64,000 nt of DNA from Hymenobacter lapidiphilus (GCF_003417065.2 NZ_QVLT01000011.1:1-64000), one strand, 5' to 3'; positions 52,638-62,392 are shown, counted from the first letter of the stretch. Numbers and translations: made by a program. Notes: generated by a model not told the origin, from the sequence alone.

Positions 52638-53981
52638 TTAAGTAGTGTGATGAACGCTCTCGTCGAGGAAGGGATGATGAACCGGGGTCAGCGACGCCTG
52701 AGCCAAACGTTTGGTCATCAAAATCAGGAAGCTACCGAGGAAAATCAGTGCAATACCAATCTCGATAATAAACCCGTTTTCTCCCTTCATTGTTCCGGGC
52801 ATGAACATCAAATAGAAGTCAGACCAGTGGCCAATCAGAATAGCAATACTTACAATTTTAAGCATGATCATCTGACGCTTGGCATCGCGGGTCATCAGCA
52901 CCATGAAGGGGAAGACGAAGTTGATGGCCAGGTTGGCATAGAACAGCCATGTATACTGGCCGTTAAAGCCCCCCAAACGCTGGTTGAAGTATACTGACTC
53001 CTCGGGCATGTTGGCATACCAGATGAGCATGAACTGCGAGAACCACAGGTAGGTCCAGAAAATACTGAAGCCGAACATAAACTTACCCAAGTCGTGCAGA
53101 TGGCCGTCTTTCAGCAGGGGCAGGTAGCCGGCTTGCTTGAGCAGGATGGCACACAGCGTAACGGCTGCAATACCTGATACCCACCACGAAGCGAATACAT
53201 ACCAGCCGAACAGGGTAGAGAACCAGTGAACGTCAACCGACATTACCCAGTCCCAAGCCGACATAGACGATGTTACGGCATAGAACACCAGGAACAGCGC
53301 CGAAACGTTGATGCTCTTGTGGAAGTAGGCTGTACCACCGTGCAGGTCTTCGGCCAGCGACAGGTCGCGTAGCCGCTTGGTGAAGTAAATCCACAGGCCC
53401 AGGTAAATGACCATCCGGATTATATAGAACGGCACGTTCAGGAAGCCAGATTTGCCGGCAATGATGGCGTCGTAGTCAGCATTGCCCTTTTCCATTATGC
53501 CGGGTACGGTCCAATGGAAAAGATCATAGTTGATGAAGTTGAGGCCGAACACGACCAACATAATCACCAGACCGGGAATCAACCAAGCGCTAAGGGCCTC
53601 ATTGATGCGCTTTACCACAACCGACCAGCCCGCGTAAGCCACGTACTGAATAGCCATGAACACGGTGCCAATGGCCGACACGCCCGTGAAGAACACGTTG
53701 TTGTGCCACAAGCTCACAATAATGCGCTTGAGCCAAGGGGCGCTGCTATGATGCTCACCGCCACCATGAGCTGCTGCTGCCCCGTGGGCAGCCGTGGCTC
53801 CATGGGCAGCAGCGGCTCCTTCGGCCGCCTCGTGGCCACCGCCACCAAACAGCGAGACAATAACGCCCACTATTAGCATAACCACACCGGCGATGATAAT
53901 GAGCATGAAGTTCTTACGAGTGCCTGGAGTTACCTCCAGGTATTCCGCCGTAGCGCTTTCCTGATGCGTCAGAGTTGCCAT
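52638..53981 (-). CDS. actF: Alternative complex III subunit ActF (NrfD-like quinol oxidoreductase)
   Basis: A 447-residue membrane protein with about ten helices, paralogous to ActC. After the first helix (FMLIIIAGVVMLIVGVIVSL) comes an Ala/His/Gly-rich low-complexity insert, about residues 46-78, with repeated AAHGA units ending in GGGEHHSS. The core continues with GVSAIGTVFMAIQYVAYAGW and SMSAWDWVMSVDVHWFSTLF. In characterised Act complexes the ActC and ActF subunits form the membrane core. It is last in the act block, 10 bp after actE. Confidence 0.9.
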   Translation of the reverse strand: MATLTHQESATAEYLEVTPGTRKNFMLIIIAGVVMLIVGVIVSLFGGGGHEAAEGAAAAHGATAAHGAAAAHGGGEHHSSAPWLKRIIVSLWHNNVFFTGVSAIGTVFMAIQYVAYAGWSVVVKRINEALSAWLIPGLVIMLVVFGLNFINYDLFHWTVPGIMEKGNADYDAIIAGKSGFLNVPFYIIRMVIYLGLWIYFTKRLRDLSLAEDLHGGTAYFHKSINVSALFLVFYAVTSSMSAWDWVMSVDVHWFSTLFGWYVFASWWVSGIAAVTLCAILLKQAGYLPLLKDGHLHDLGKFMFGFSIFWTYLWFSQFMLIWYANMPEESVYFNQRLGGFNGQYTWLFYANLAINFVFPFMVLMTRDAKRQMIMLKIVSIAILIGHWSDFYLMFMPGTMKGENGFIIEIGIALIFLGSFLILMTKRLAQASLTPVHHPFLDESVHHTT

Positions 53982-53990
53982 AGCAGGGGA

Positions 53991-54734
53991 TTAAATAGCT
54001 TCGCCGTTACGTGCCGAGTCACCCGCTCCGGGGTACTTCGACATCTCGTTCGAACCAGCTTTGGTAGGGTTCGTTTTCATCTGCCCCGACGACATGGTCG
54101 AGTCGGCCGTGGGCACGTTGGCGTTAGGGCTGCCAACTTTCACCATATCAGCCAGCCCATCGGGGCCTTTGCCAAGCTGCAGTGCTCGCACGTACATGGC
54201 AATCTTCCAGCGCTCCTCGGGGTTCACCTGCGAGCCGTGCGGCATCATGCGGTTACGTCCCCACTGAATTACGTGGTAGATGTGCCCGTCATTCTGGTTC
54301 TTGTAAGCACCTGCCGAGTAGTTGGGCACCCCTTTGAACTTGATGCCTACCGGCCCCTGTCCATCGCCCTGCTCACCGTGGCAGTGCTGGCAGTTACGCG
54401 AATACAGCACCTTGCCTTCCTCCAAGTGAGTTTTGGTATAGGCGTAAGGGTTTTTCAGCGTAGTCTCCGCCGTTTCTACATCATCTTTAGCGATGTGCGT
54501 GTAGTAGGCCAGCTTGCCGCGTGGAATGGTTCCGACGGCCGGTGTGCGCTCGTTGATGCCCATGGGGTTGATGCGGTTAGCACCAACCTGGCTCAACGGC
54601 TCATACGGGATGGAAGTATACATCTCAGGAGCGTACTCCAGGCCCGTATCGTTGGCCTGATTACAGCCCGTGGTCAGCGCCGCAGCCAGCAGCACCGCCG
54701 ACGCCTGTAGCGATATTTTCAGCGAGTGCATCAT
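53991..54734 (-). CDS. actE: Alternative complex III subunit ActE, monoheme cytochrome c lipoprotein
   Basis: A 247-residue c-type cytochrome. The signal peptide ends in a lipobox (AAALTTGC), so the mature protein is lipid-anchored on the periplasmic side. A single heme site CQHCHGEQGDG lies near the middle, with a distal Met candidate in GRNRMMPHGSQV. It takes electrons from ActA and passes them towards the oxidase. The start codon shares one base with the actD stop, so translation is coupled; a second ATG follows immediately. Confidence 0.93.
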   Translation of the reverse strand: MMHSLKISLQASAVLLAAALTTGCNQANDTGLEYAPEMYTSIPYEPLSQVGANRINPMGINERTPAVGTIPRGKLAYYTHIAKDDVETAETTLKNPYAYTKTHLEEGKVLYSRNCQHCHGEQGDGQGPVGIKFKGVPNYSAGAYKNQNDGHIYHVIQWGRNRMMPHGSQVNPEERWKIAMYVRALQLGKGPDGLADMVKVGSPNANVPTADSTMSSGQMKTNPTKAGSNEMSKYPGAGDSARNGEAI

Positions 54735-55258
54735 TAGAACTTGGACATTTCTTTTTGATTGACCTCCGACGCGCCATTTTCGCGCAGAATCTGCGTGAGC
54801 TTGTTCATATCGGTGTTCTCGTTCACCTCAATGGCCATCACGAACTTGTCGTCGGTCGAGCGGACATCCAGTACTGGGGTTTTCCAGCGCGGGTATAGTT
54901 TGCTGATGGCATAAAAAGTAATGACCATGCCATGGCAGCAGAAAAGCACCGTTAGCTCGAACGTTACCGGAATAAAGGCGGGCAGCGCAATGTGCGGTTT
55001 ACCACCAATAATCATCGGCCAGTCGAAGCCTAGCATGTAAATCTGCATCCAGAGCGCGAACGACAGGCCGGTGAGGCCGAAGAAGAACGCAGCAATGGGC
55101 AGGCGCGACCGTTCGATGCCTAGGGCGTCGTCGATGCCGTGGATGGGGAACGGGGTGAAGACTTCGTAGATTTTAACGCCGGCTTCCCGAACGTTTTCCA
55201 CGGCGTGCAGCAGCACGTCCTCGTCTTCGAAAATACCGAGGGCGAAGCGCTTAGTCAT
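54734..55258 (-). CDS. actD: Alternative complex III subunit ActD (DUF3341)
   Basis: A 174-residue DUF3341 protein. A soluble N-terminal part starts [20 protein letters not shown], with [15 protein letters not shown] as the family hallmark. Two membrane helices (about 62-82 and 98-122) follow, then a soluble end. It is a structural subunit next to ActC. It overlaps actC by 8 bp and actE by one base. Confidence 0.93.
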   Translation of the reverse strand: MTKRFALGIFEDEDVLLHAVENVREAGVKIYEVFTPFPIHGIDDALGIERSRLPIAAFFFGLTGLSFALWMQIYMLGFDWPMIIGGKPHIALPAFIPVTFELTVLFCCHGMVITFYAISKLYPRWKTPVLDVRSTDDKFVMAIEVNENTDMNKLTQILRENGASEVNQKEMSKF

Positions 55259-56705
55259 GCTTATCGTAGTTTACCGGGGCCGAGGCAGGCACTCCGTGGG
55301 TGGTAACGGGTTGAGGGGCGTGGTGCGGGTCCTGGCCGGTATAGGTCGGGCCGTTGTCCACCGTGTACTTAAGCACAGCCTTCACTTCGGCCATGTTGAT
55401 GACCGGGAAGAACTTGGCAAACAACAGGAAAAGCGTGAAGAACAGACCGATGGTACCCACGTAGATACCAACGTCGATAATAGTGGGCGAGAACATGGCC
55501 CACGAAGAAGGCAGGTAGTCGCGGTGCAGCGAGGTAACGATAATCACGAAACGCTCGAACCACATACCGATGTTAACGATAATGGAGAGGATGAACGTGA
55601 GCGGGATGCTGTAGCGCACCTTGCGGAACCACACCAGCTGGGGCGTAATCACGTTGCAGGTCATCATAGCCGCATAAGCCCACCAGTAGGGGCCGGTAGC
55701 CCGGTTGATGAAAGCGTACGACTCATATTCCACCATCGAGTACCAAGCAATAAAGAACTCGGTGATGTAGGCCACACCTACGATGGAGCCAGTTACCATC
55801 ATGATTTTGTTCATGAGGGCGATGTGCTCAATGGTGATATAGTCTTCCAGCTTGAATACAACCCGGGTAATGAGCATCAGCGTCAGTACCATGGCGAAAC
55901 CCGAGAAAATAGCACCAGCAACGAAGTACGGCGGGAAGATGGTGGTGTGCCAGCCCGGTACCACCGAAGTGGCAAAGTCCATCGATACGATAGTGTGTAC
56001 CGACAGTACCAGCGGAGTCGAGACACCGGCCAGAATCAGCGAAACCGTTTCGTAGCGGCTCCAGTGCTTGGCCGAACCTGTCCAGCCCATGCTCAGCATC
56101 GAATAGGCAACCTTAGCAATCGGGCCCTTGGCCCGGTCGCGGATGGTGGCGAAGTCGGGCACCAGACCCGTGTACCAGAATACCAGCGACACGGTGAAGT
56201 AAGTCGAGATGGCGAACACGTCCCAGAGCAAAGGCGAGTTGAAGTTCACCCACAGCGAGCCGAACGTGTTCTGCAGCGGGAATACCCAATAGGCAAGCCA
56301 CGGGCGACCCATGTGCAACACAGGGAACATGGCCGCACAGATTACGGCGAAGATGGTCATGGCTTCGGCAGCCCGGTTGATGGAGGTCCGCCACTTTTGG
56401 CGGAACAGCAGCAATACAGCCGAAATCAGGGTGCCGGCATGGCCGATGCCCACCCACCACACGAAGTTGGTGATGTCCCAGGCCCAACCAACGGTCTTGT
56501 TCAGGCCCCATTCGCCGATACCGTACCACAGGGTGCGATAAACGGAGTAGAAGAATACGCCGAGGAGCAGAAGGGCGACGCTCAGGGCGGCCATCCACCG
56601 AATATTCGGGGCGGCTTCTACCTGGCGGCACACGTCCTGGGTAACGTCGTGGTACGTTTTCCCCCCGGTTACGAGCGGCTCCCGTACAGGTGATACGTGC
56701 TGCAT
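55251..56705 (-). CDS. actC: Alternative complex III subunit ActC (NrfD/PsrC-like)
   Basis: A 484-residue integral membrane protein with about ten helices. The NrfD-family features are [20 protein letters not shown], the quinol-site region with [17 protein letters not shown], and [21 protein letters not shown]. It binds menaquinol with ActB and takes part in the proposed proton path. A 115-bp gap with paired repeats separates it from actB; actD overlaps its end. Confidence 0.96.
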   Translation of the reverse strand: MQHVSPVREPLVTGGKTYHDVTQDVCRQVEAAPNIRWMAALSVALLLLGVFFYSVYRTLWYGIGEWGLNKTVGWAWDITNFVWWVGIGHAGTLISAVLLLFRQKWRTSINRAAEAMTIFAVICAAMFPVLHMGRPWLAYWVFPLQNTFGSLWVNFNSPLLWDVFAISTYFTVSLVFWYTGLVPDFATIRDRAKGPIAKVAYSMLSMGWTGSAKHWSRYETVSLILAGVSTPLVLSVHTIVSMDFATSVVPGWHTTIFPPYFVAGAIFSGFAMVLTLMLITRVVFKLEDYITIEHIALMNKIMMVTGSIVGVAYITEFFIAWYSMVEYESYAFINRATGPYWWAYAAMMTCNVITPQLVWFRKVRYSIPLTFILSIIVNIGMWFERFVIIVTSLHRDYLPSSWAMFSPTIIDVGIYVGTIGLFFTLFLLFAKFFPVINMAEVKAVLKYTVDNGPTYTGQDPHHAPQPVTTHGVPASAPVNYDKHD

Positions 56706-56720
56706 AGTGGTTGAATTTGG

Positions 56721-56813
56721 GTGTTGGGGCTTCAGGAACTCGGGAACTTGGCTTCGTGGCGAATGAACTGGCGCTAAAAAACCAACTCCCTAAATCCCCA
56801 ACAAGCTAAGCAC
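56721..56813. repeat. Paired short-period repeats between actB and actC
   Basis: The left half (56721-56751) reads GTGTTGGGGCTTCAGGAACT and continues CGGGAACTTGG. The right half (56781-56813) reads CCAACTCCCTAAATCCCCAAC and on. The two are degenerate reverse complements with a 29-bp spacer, inside an essential operon. Confidence 0.65.
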
Positions 56814-56819
56814 CGATAA

Positions 56820-59800
56820 TTAAACGTTGAAATCGATTTGATCCGTGTTGCGGATTTTGGTCAGGTAGGTGATGTTGGGCTGCACGTTGATGGAGTCCAG
56901 GGCGTGGAAAGCCCGCTCACCATCTTCGCGGCGCAACAGCTGCGACAGGCGCGACTCGGGGTCACGCATATCTCCGAATATGATAGCCTGGGTAGGGCAC
57001 GACTGAGCGCAGGCCGAAACAACTTCCCCATCCCGGGGACGACGTTTCTCTTTCTTAGCCTCCAGCTTACCAAGCTGAATCCGCTGCACGCACATGGAGC
57101 ATTTTTCCATCACGCCGCGGGCCCGTACCGTTACATCGGGGTTGAGTACCATGCGACCCAGGTCGGTGAACATGTGGCCGTTTACGGCTTCGAACTTCTC
57201 GTTGCTGTAGTACGAGAACCAGTTGAAGCGACGCACCTTGTACGGGCAGTTGTTGGCGCAGTAGCGGGTACCTACGCAACGGTTGTAGGTCATCTGGTTG
57301 AGACCTTCCGAGCTGTGGGTAGTAGCCAGTACAGGGCACACCGTTTCGCAAGGCGCGTGGTTGCAGTGCTGGCACATGAGGGGCTGGAACACCACCGACG
57401 GGTTGGCCGACGGATCTTCCATAGCCGCGTAGGTGTCGAGCTTGCCCTTCTCTTCAAACTGTTCTTTATTGGCGTCGGAGCTATAGTAGCGGTCGATACG
57501 CATCCAGTGCATCTCGCGGCGGTTGATAACCTCCTGCTTGCCTACTACGGCCACGTTATTCTCGGCCTGACACCCAACTACGCACGCACCGCAGCCGATG
57601 CACGAGTTAAGGTCGATGGCCATCCCCCAGTGGTGGTTCTTGTACTCGTAGTCCTGCCACAGCGACACTTTACGAGGAGCCTCCAACCCGTCGGGAGTCG
57701 TGATTTTGACATACTCAGTTACCTCTTTGGGGTTCTCCTGATACTGTTTCAGTGACGCTACCTGCACCACTTCCTCCCGGTCCATAATCGTATGGTGGGT
57801 CTGGGTCTGAGCAATCGGCGACTGGGTACCGGTGGCCTCAATCTTCACCGAAGTGGTGTAGTTGATGGTGCCGTTGCGCATCGTCAGCAGCGGCAGCACG
57901 TTGGCACCAACCTGGTCGGCTACTTTACCGGCGGCCTCACGGCCGTAGCCGATGGCAATGCCGATAGTGCCGGCAGCCTGGCCGGGCTGAATCAGGATGG
58001 GGAGCTGAATGCTCTTACCGTTGGCCGTTACCTTCACTACATCACCCTGCTCCCACTTCTGCTCCACGGCATAAGCGCGGGGAACAGTTACGTAGTTGCC
58101 CCAGGTAGCCTTCGAAATCGGGTCGGGCAATTCCTGTAGCCAAGGGTTATTGGCTTGAGCGCCGTTACCCAGACCCACTTTCTCATAGACAGCCAGCTCA
58201 ATACCAGCACCCTTGTTGGCGCGAATCGCGCTCATGGCGCTGTTCGTATCCATTGCGGGCTCCAACTGGGCAGCCGGAGCGGGCAGAGCCGATCCGCGGG
58301 CTACGCCGTCGTGCACGACCTTATCCCAGGCTTTTACGAAGCCGGCGCTACCCAATACACCCTGCCACTGCTGGCGGAGGTAGTTGTAGTAGGTGGTCGG
58401 GTTGCCGGCCCAAGTCAGGAGCGAATCCTGAGCCTGACGGGTGGCAAACAGTGGCGTAATGACAGGCTGAGCCAGGCTCAGGTAGCCGCGCTTGGGCTCA
58501 TAGTCGTTCCACGATTCCAGGAAATGGTGGTCGGGAGCGGCGTAGAGGCACAGCTTGCCGGTTTCGTCGAGCCGGTCGTTGAGCGAGATGCTGGTTTTAA
58601 CCTTGCCGGCCTGCAGTGCCTTACCCAGTTCGGCACCCATTGGGTGGTCGTACACGGGGTTGGCATTGTAGAATATCACGGCACCAATCTGACCGCCAAT
58701 GATGTCCTTGATCAGACGAGCCATGCGGGCGTCGTCGCCCTGACGCACGTAGGAATGGTTAGCCGTATCAACCGCGGCTGAGCCGAGGTTCTGGTTGATG
58801 GCGGCTACCAGCGTCTGGATACCAGGGTCGTTGATGCCCGATACGACGAGGCCGCGCGAACCGGCCCGACGCAGGGCGGCAGCAGCTTCGGCGAGCTTCT
58901 TGGAGGCTGGGGCAGCGCCCCCGCCCACTACGGCATTGTAAAGGTCGGCCGTTGCCGCACCCATGGCCGAAGGTTTCAACGACTCGCGCACGTCGGCGTT
59001 GGAGCCGGTCAGCGAGAGGTTGGTTTCGAACTGGTAGTGCTTCGACATGGTGCGCCGCTCGCTCGATACCTTGCGGTTCTCTACGTACTGGCGGGCAAAC
59101 TCTACGGGCGAAATCCAAGTACCCAGGAAATCGGCATCGAGGCTTACAATAACGTCGGCCTTGCTGAAATCATAGGCCGGCAGTACGCCGCCGTTGGCTC
59201 GGAGCAGTGCCGACGACGAGTTCACGTCGTACATCACATGCTCACCCCCGCCGAAGCGAGTGGTGAACTCGTTGATGACTTTCTTGGTCGAAGGGCTGAT
59301 GATAGTCGGCGACACGATGGCCACGCGGCCGGCACCGGCCAATGCGGCCCGTACTTCCTGATCGAGCTGATCGGTAGCAATACGCTGGCCCTTTTTGGTA
59401 AAGAACTGCAGCCGGGCACTGTCGTAGAGGCTCAATACAGCTGCCTGGCCACGAGCCGAGAGGCCACCGCGGGTGATAGGCGACTCGGGGTTGCCTTCGA
59501 GCTTGATGGGGCGGCCTTCGCGGGTTTTTACCAGTACACTGTTATAGTCCTGGCCGTTGAAGAACGTGGAAGCGTAGAAGTTGGCGATGCTGGGGTCTAC
59601 TTCCTCGGGCTTGTTGAGGTAAGGAATGGCCTTATGAACGGGCGCTTCGCAGCTGGCCAGCGTCGCGGCGGCCAATCCGAAGCCCATCAGCTTCAGAAAG
59701 TCGCGGCGCGGGGCAACTGTCGCATCCGTCGAACCGTGGCCTTCCTTCACCGGCATGAAGTCGGCAAACTCGGTCATGGCGTTCTTGATGAACTCCGGCG

Positions 59801-59849
59801 AGTTTTCCAGCTCCTCAATTCCCTTCCAGTACTTGGGCGACTCTTGCAT
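56820..59849 (-). CDS. actB: Alternative complex III subunit ActB (molybdopterin-oxidoreductase-like/Fe-S fusion)
   Basis: About 1009 residues. A Tat-type leader (RRDFLKLMGFGLAAATLASC) sits unusually deep, about 60 residues in, as in TAT-variant-translocated members. The first ~740 residues resemble a molybdopterin oxidoreductase that in known complexes binds no molybdenum. The C-terminal ~270 residues are a ferredoxin domain with four cysteine clusters: CIGCGACVVGCQ, CQHCNHAPCETVCP, CVGTRYCANNCPYK and CSMCVQRIQ. The start is set at ATG 59849 (MQESPKYWKG), which matches the family start; the frame extends upstream to 59987. Confidence 0.95.
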   Translation of the reverse strand: MQESPKYWKGIEELENSPEFIKNAMTEFADFMPVKEGHGSTDATVAPRRDFLKLMGFGLAAATLASCEAPVHKAIPYLNKPEEVDPSIANFYASTFFNGQDYNSVLVKTREGRPIKLEGNPESPITRGGLSARGQAAVLSLYDSARLQFFTKKGQRIATDQLDQEVRAALAGAGRVAIVSPTIISPSTKKVINEFTTRFGGGEHVMYDVNSSSALLRANGGVLPAYDFSKADVIVSLDADFLGTWISPVEFARQYVENRKVSSERRTMSKHYQFETNLSLTGSNADVRESLKPSAMGAATADLYNAVVGGGAAPASKKLAEAAAALRRAGSRGLVVSGINDPGIQTLVAAINQNLGSAAVDTANHSYVRQGDDARMARLIKDIIGGQIGAVIFYNANPVYDHPMGAELGKALQAGKVKTSISLNDRLDETGKLCLYAAPDHHFLESWNDYEPKRGYLSLAQPVITPLFATRQAQDSLLTWAGNPTTYYNYLRQQWQGVLGSAGFVKAWDKVVHDGVARGSALPAPAAQLEPAMDTNSAMSAIRANKGAGIELAVYEKVGLGNGAQANNPWLQELPDPISKATWGNYVTVPRAYAVEQKWEQGDVVKVTANGKSIQLPILIQPGQAAGTIGIAIGYGREAAGKVADQVGANVLPLLTMRNGTINYTTSVKIEATGTQSPIAQTQTHHTIMDREEVVQVASLKQYQENPKEVTEYVKITTPDGLEAPRKVSLWQDYEYKNHHWGMAIDLNSCIGCGACVVGCQAENNVAVVGKQEVINRREMHWMRIDRYYSSDANKEQFEEKGKLDTYAAMEDPSANPSVVFQPLMCQHCNHAPCETVCPVLATTHSSEGLNQMTYNRCVGTRYCANNCPYKVRRFNWFSYYSNEKFEAVNGHMFTDLGRMVLNPDVTVRARGVMEKCSMCVQRIQLGKLEAKKEKRRPRDGEVVSACAQSCPTQAIIFGDMRDPESRLSQLLRREDGERAFHALDSINVQPNITYLTKIRNTDQIDFNV

Positions 59850-60005
59850 TTGTTGGGGCTTGGGGTCCTGCGCACCGGGGGTCTTAAATTCGACGCCCTG
59901 CGGTCCGCAAGAGGGTGCTTGTCTTGACTTGGGAAGTTGTATGTTGGTCTTGTTGTACTGAGGGGAGCAATTTTCATTGCTCGCCAAGCTTACCGTACTA
60001 AGCGC

Positions 60006-61361
60006 TTAGTAGTGGCACTTGGAGCACTCGGTGCCGCCGTTCGACGATACCGTGAAGGGAACTGCACCGTTTTTGGAGTCGTGTAGCTTCACGAGGTTGT
60101 CGTAGTATCCGTTGCCCTTAGTGTTAAGCGGCGTCTCGCGGTGGCAGTTGATGCACCAGCCCATGGTTAGGGCCGAGTACTGGTAAACCACCTCCATGTT
60201 CTCGATAGGACCATGGCAGGTTACGCACTCAAGACCGGCCACCTGGGTGTGCTGGGAGTGGTTGAAGTATGCCAGATCCGGGATGTTGTGTACCCGCACC
60301 CACTGAATGGGCTGTTTGCGCTCAATGGCGCGGTAAATTTTCTTGATTTCCGGCGACTCCGTCTTGATCTGCGAGTGGCAGTTCATACAGATGTTAGGCG
60401 ACGGAATGTTGGCCGACTTACCCTTGTACACCGATGTGTGGCAGTAGGCGCAGTTGATTTGGTTTTCGCCGGCGTGCAACTTGTGCGAGAAGGCAATGGG
60501 CTGGGTGGGCTGGTAGCCCTGGCTGAGGCCCACGCCCATGGCGCCCTGAATGGTTTCGTAGAGCACGGCCAGCACGAACACGGTGCCCACGATGCCGCGC
60601 ACGGCCGTCGACTTGTAAATGCGGCTGTAGTCGAAACGCTCCTCAATCTGCTCCCGGTCGCGGCCGTCGAGGTCCTTGCGGCCACGCAGCACGTCCTTCA
60701 TGATGTTGGCGATAATAACCAGCGTTACTACCAGTACAATCAGCACCACCACCAGCACAATCAGCAGGATGTTCATGGAGCTGCCGGCTTCATCGTTGGC
60801 AGCGTCCGTACCGTCTACCAAAGCTTTGGAGCCATCAGCCGGAGCAATACCGGTACCAACGGCAACAGTTTTGGTTTCCGCATCCGTGATGTAAGCGATA
60901 ATAGAGGTAATTTCAGCATCCGAGAGCTGGAAGCTCGGCATCTGCTGCTTCTGGTACTTGTTGTAGAGGGCCACGGCGTAGGGGTCGCCGGAAGCTACCA
61001 TCTTGCTGGAGTTCTTGATCCAGGGAATAATCCACGACATAGGACGGCGCTTAGTGATGCCGGCCATAGCCGGGCCTACTACCACGTCGTTGATGGCGTG
61101 GCACTGGGCGCAGTTGGCTTTGAACAGGGCATCACCGGCGGCAATGGCGGCCGGATCGGCGGTAGTGGTACCAGCGGCGGCGGCTGGCGCCGCGGCGGCT
61201 ACACCACCGGGCGTTACACCAGCCTCGCTGGGATTTTTGGAGGTGCCTACCTCACCGGCTGCTGGCTGGGCTCCCTGCGCCATGGCATAACCAAAGCTGA
61301 CAAAGAACAGAAGCAGAGCAAGAAAGAGGCGGGGAAGGGAACGTAGTCGGATGCTATCCAT
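60006..61361 (-). CDS. actA: Alternative complex III subunit ActA, multiheme cytochrome c with extra N-terminal heme domain
   Basis: 451 residues. The signal peptide ends at AMAQ (about 29). A monoheme cytochrome domain follows, with C84-H88 in CAQCHAI and a Met candidate in QQMPSFQLSDAEI. A helix lies at about 197-221 and another near 255-272. The C-terminal part has five CxxCH sites: C304, C325, C379, C403 and C446. That makes six heme-binding motifs in total, one more than the pentaheme ActA described for purified complexes. It takes electrons from ActB and hands them to ActE or the oxidase. It is the first gene of the operon. Confidence 0.94.
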   Translation of the reverse strand: MDSIRLRSLPRLFLALLLFFVSFGYAMAQGAQPAAGEVGTSKNPSEAGVTPGGVAAAAPAAAAGTTTADPAAIAAGDALFKANCAQCHAINDVVVGPAMAGITKRRPMSWIIPWIKNSSKMVASGDPYAVALYNKYQKQQMPSFQLSDAEITSIIAYITDAETKTVAVGTGIAPADGSKALVDGTDAANDEAGSSMNILLIVLVVVLIVLVVTLVIIANIMKDVLRGRKDLDGRDREQIEERFDYSRIYKSTAVRGIVGTVFVLAVLYETIQGAMGVGLSQGYQPTQPIAFSHKLHAGENQINCAYCHTSVYKGKSANIPSPNICMNCHSQIKTESPEIKKIYRAIERKQPIQWVRVHNIPDLAYFNHSQHTQVAGLECVTCHGPIENMEVVYQYSALTMGWCINCHRETPLNTKGNGYYDNLVKLHDSKNGAVPFTVSSNGGTECSKCHY

Positions 61362-61408
61362 CGCACAGATTAGCTAAAAAAAAGAAACGCGGGGGTGCTT
61401 CAAGGCCA

Positions 61409-61439
61409 CAAATGTAGCTTGGGAAAGCCAGAGAACAAA
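61409..61439 (-). promoter_or_regulatory. Promoter of the act-cox operon
   Basis: On the minus strand TTTG (61436-61439) and TACATTTG (61409-61416) are 19 bp apart, matching the Bacteroidota primary sigma consensus TTTG-N19-TAnnTTTG. Transcription would start near 61402, leaving a leader of about 40 nt. The 389-bp divergent space (61362-61750) also holds the rpsF -7 element; I see no other feature in it. Confidence 0.6.
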
Positions 61440-61700
61440 CCAATGGGGGCGAAAATTAGCCCCTACAGGCAAGCTTAGACTTATTCTAAACCTATGGTTT
61501 TGCCCCTTTCTCCCAGCCCGGTGTCCGGTTGTTTGCCCTGGCTCCGGCCCGGCCGCCACCCTAAGGTTGCCTGTTGCCCCACTCAGCCAAAAGAACCTTA
61601 CTATATGGAGAAGGTTTGGCACCAAACAGCCAAAAAGCTGAAAGACAAAACTTTTAGTGTAATTCACTTTAATATAGCTGGTTATTGCGCCTAAAAAGCA

Positions 61701-61708
61701 TACCTTTG
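61701..61708 (+). promoter_or_regulatory. -7 element of the rpsF operon
   Basis: TACCTTTG fits TAnnTTTG exactly, 42 bp before the rpsF ATG. The stretch after it is AT-rich. No exact TTTG is found at the usual -33 distance. Confidence 0.5.
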
Positions 61709-61750
61709 CCCCTCATTTATTTTTTCACATCATAATTCCACCCCGTCGTA

Positions 61751-62122
61751 ATGGCAGTAAGAAATTACGAGACGGTCTTCATTCTGACTCCCGTGTTGAA
61801 CGAGAGCCAAGTGCAAGAGACGGTCGAGAAGTTCTCGCAGGTGCTTAAGGAAAATAGCGCCGACATCATCAACCTTGAATCGTGGGGCCTTAAAAAGCTG
61901 GCCTACCCGATCGAGAAAAAAAACACCGGGTATTATTTCCTCGTGGAGTTCACCGGCGAAGGCAACATCGTAGATGTGCTGGAGCTGGCCTTCCGTCGTG
62001 ATGAGCGCGTCATCCGTTTCCTGACCACCGTACTGGATAAGTACGCTCTGGAATACGCTGGCCGTCGTCGCAAAGGCGAAATGAATCAACCCAAACCTAA
62101 AACGTCCGAAGCAGTTGGCTAA
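61751..62122 (+). CDS. rpsF: 30S ribosomal protein S6
   Basis: A 123-residue S6, a ferredoxin-like protein on the platform of the small subunit that binds 16S rRNA as a pair with S18. The opening [15 protein letters not shown], the middle [20 protein letters not shown] and the end of the fold [16 protein letters not shown] are typical. The C-terminal tail is short and basic. It is first in the conserved rpsF-rpsR-rplI operon. Confidence 0.97.
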   Translation: MAVRNYETVFILTPVLNESQVQETVEKFSQVLKENSADIINLESWGLKKLAYPIEKKNTGYYFLVEFTGEGNIVDVLELAFRRDERVIRFLTTVLDKYALEYAGRRRKGEMNQPKPKTSEAVG

Positions 62123-62132
62123 GCAACGTAAA

Positions 62133-62384
62133 ATGAGTCTCGCCAACGAGCGTCTGCACAAGCAGGACGCCCGTAAGAAGTACTGCCGCTTTCAGAAAGC
62201 CGGCATCAAGTACGTCGACTACAAAGACCCGAACTTCCTGCTGAAGTTCGTCAACGAGCAGGGCCGCATTCTGCCCCGTCGCATTACCGGCACCAGCCTT
62301 AAGTTCCAGCGTAAAGTAGCCCAGGCCGTAGCCAAGGCGCGCCACCTGGCCCTGATGCCTTACGTAACCGACTCGTTGAAATAG
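62133..62384 (+). CDS. rpsR: 30S ribosomal protein S18
   Basis: An 83-residue S18. The core [20 protein letters not shown] and [20 protein letters not shown] is diagnostic. The start is ATG 62133 ([11 protein letters not shown]), 10 bp after the rpsF stop. An in-frame TTG at 62115 overlapping rpsF is possible but gives a leader not seen in related S18 proteins. Confidence 0.96.
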   Translation: MSLANERLHKQDARKKYCRFQKAGIKYVDYKDPNFLLKFVNEQGRILPRRITGTSLKFQRKVAQAVAKARHLALMPYVTDSLK

Positions 62385-62392
62385 ATGGTTGG

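Noticed and set aside
55257-56693. 478-codon plus-strand ORF
   Set aside because: Antisense to actC, a firmly identified subunit; Arg/His/Gly-rich without motifs.
59850-59987. N-terminal 46-residue extension of ActB
   Set aside because: The stretch has no similarity to ActB starts; the family begins near MQESPKYWKG. Kept only as an alternative.
62115-62132. TTG start for rpsR overlapping rpsF
   Set aside because: The ATG at 62133 gives the usual S18 N-terminus and normal spacing.
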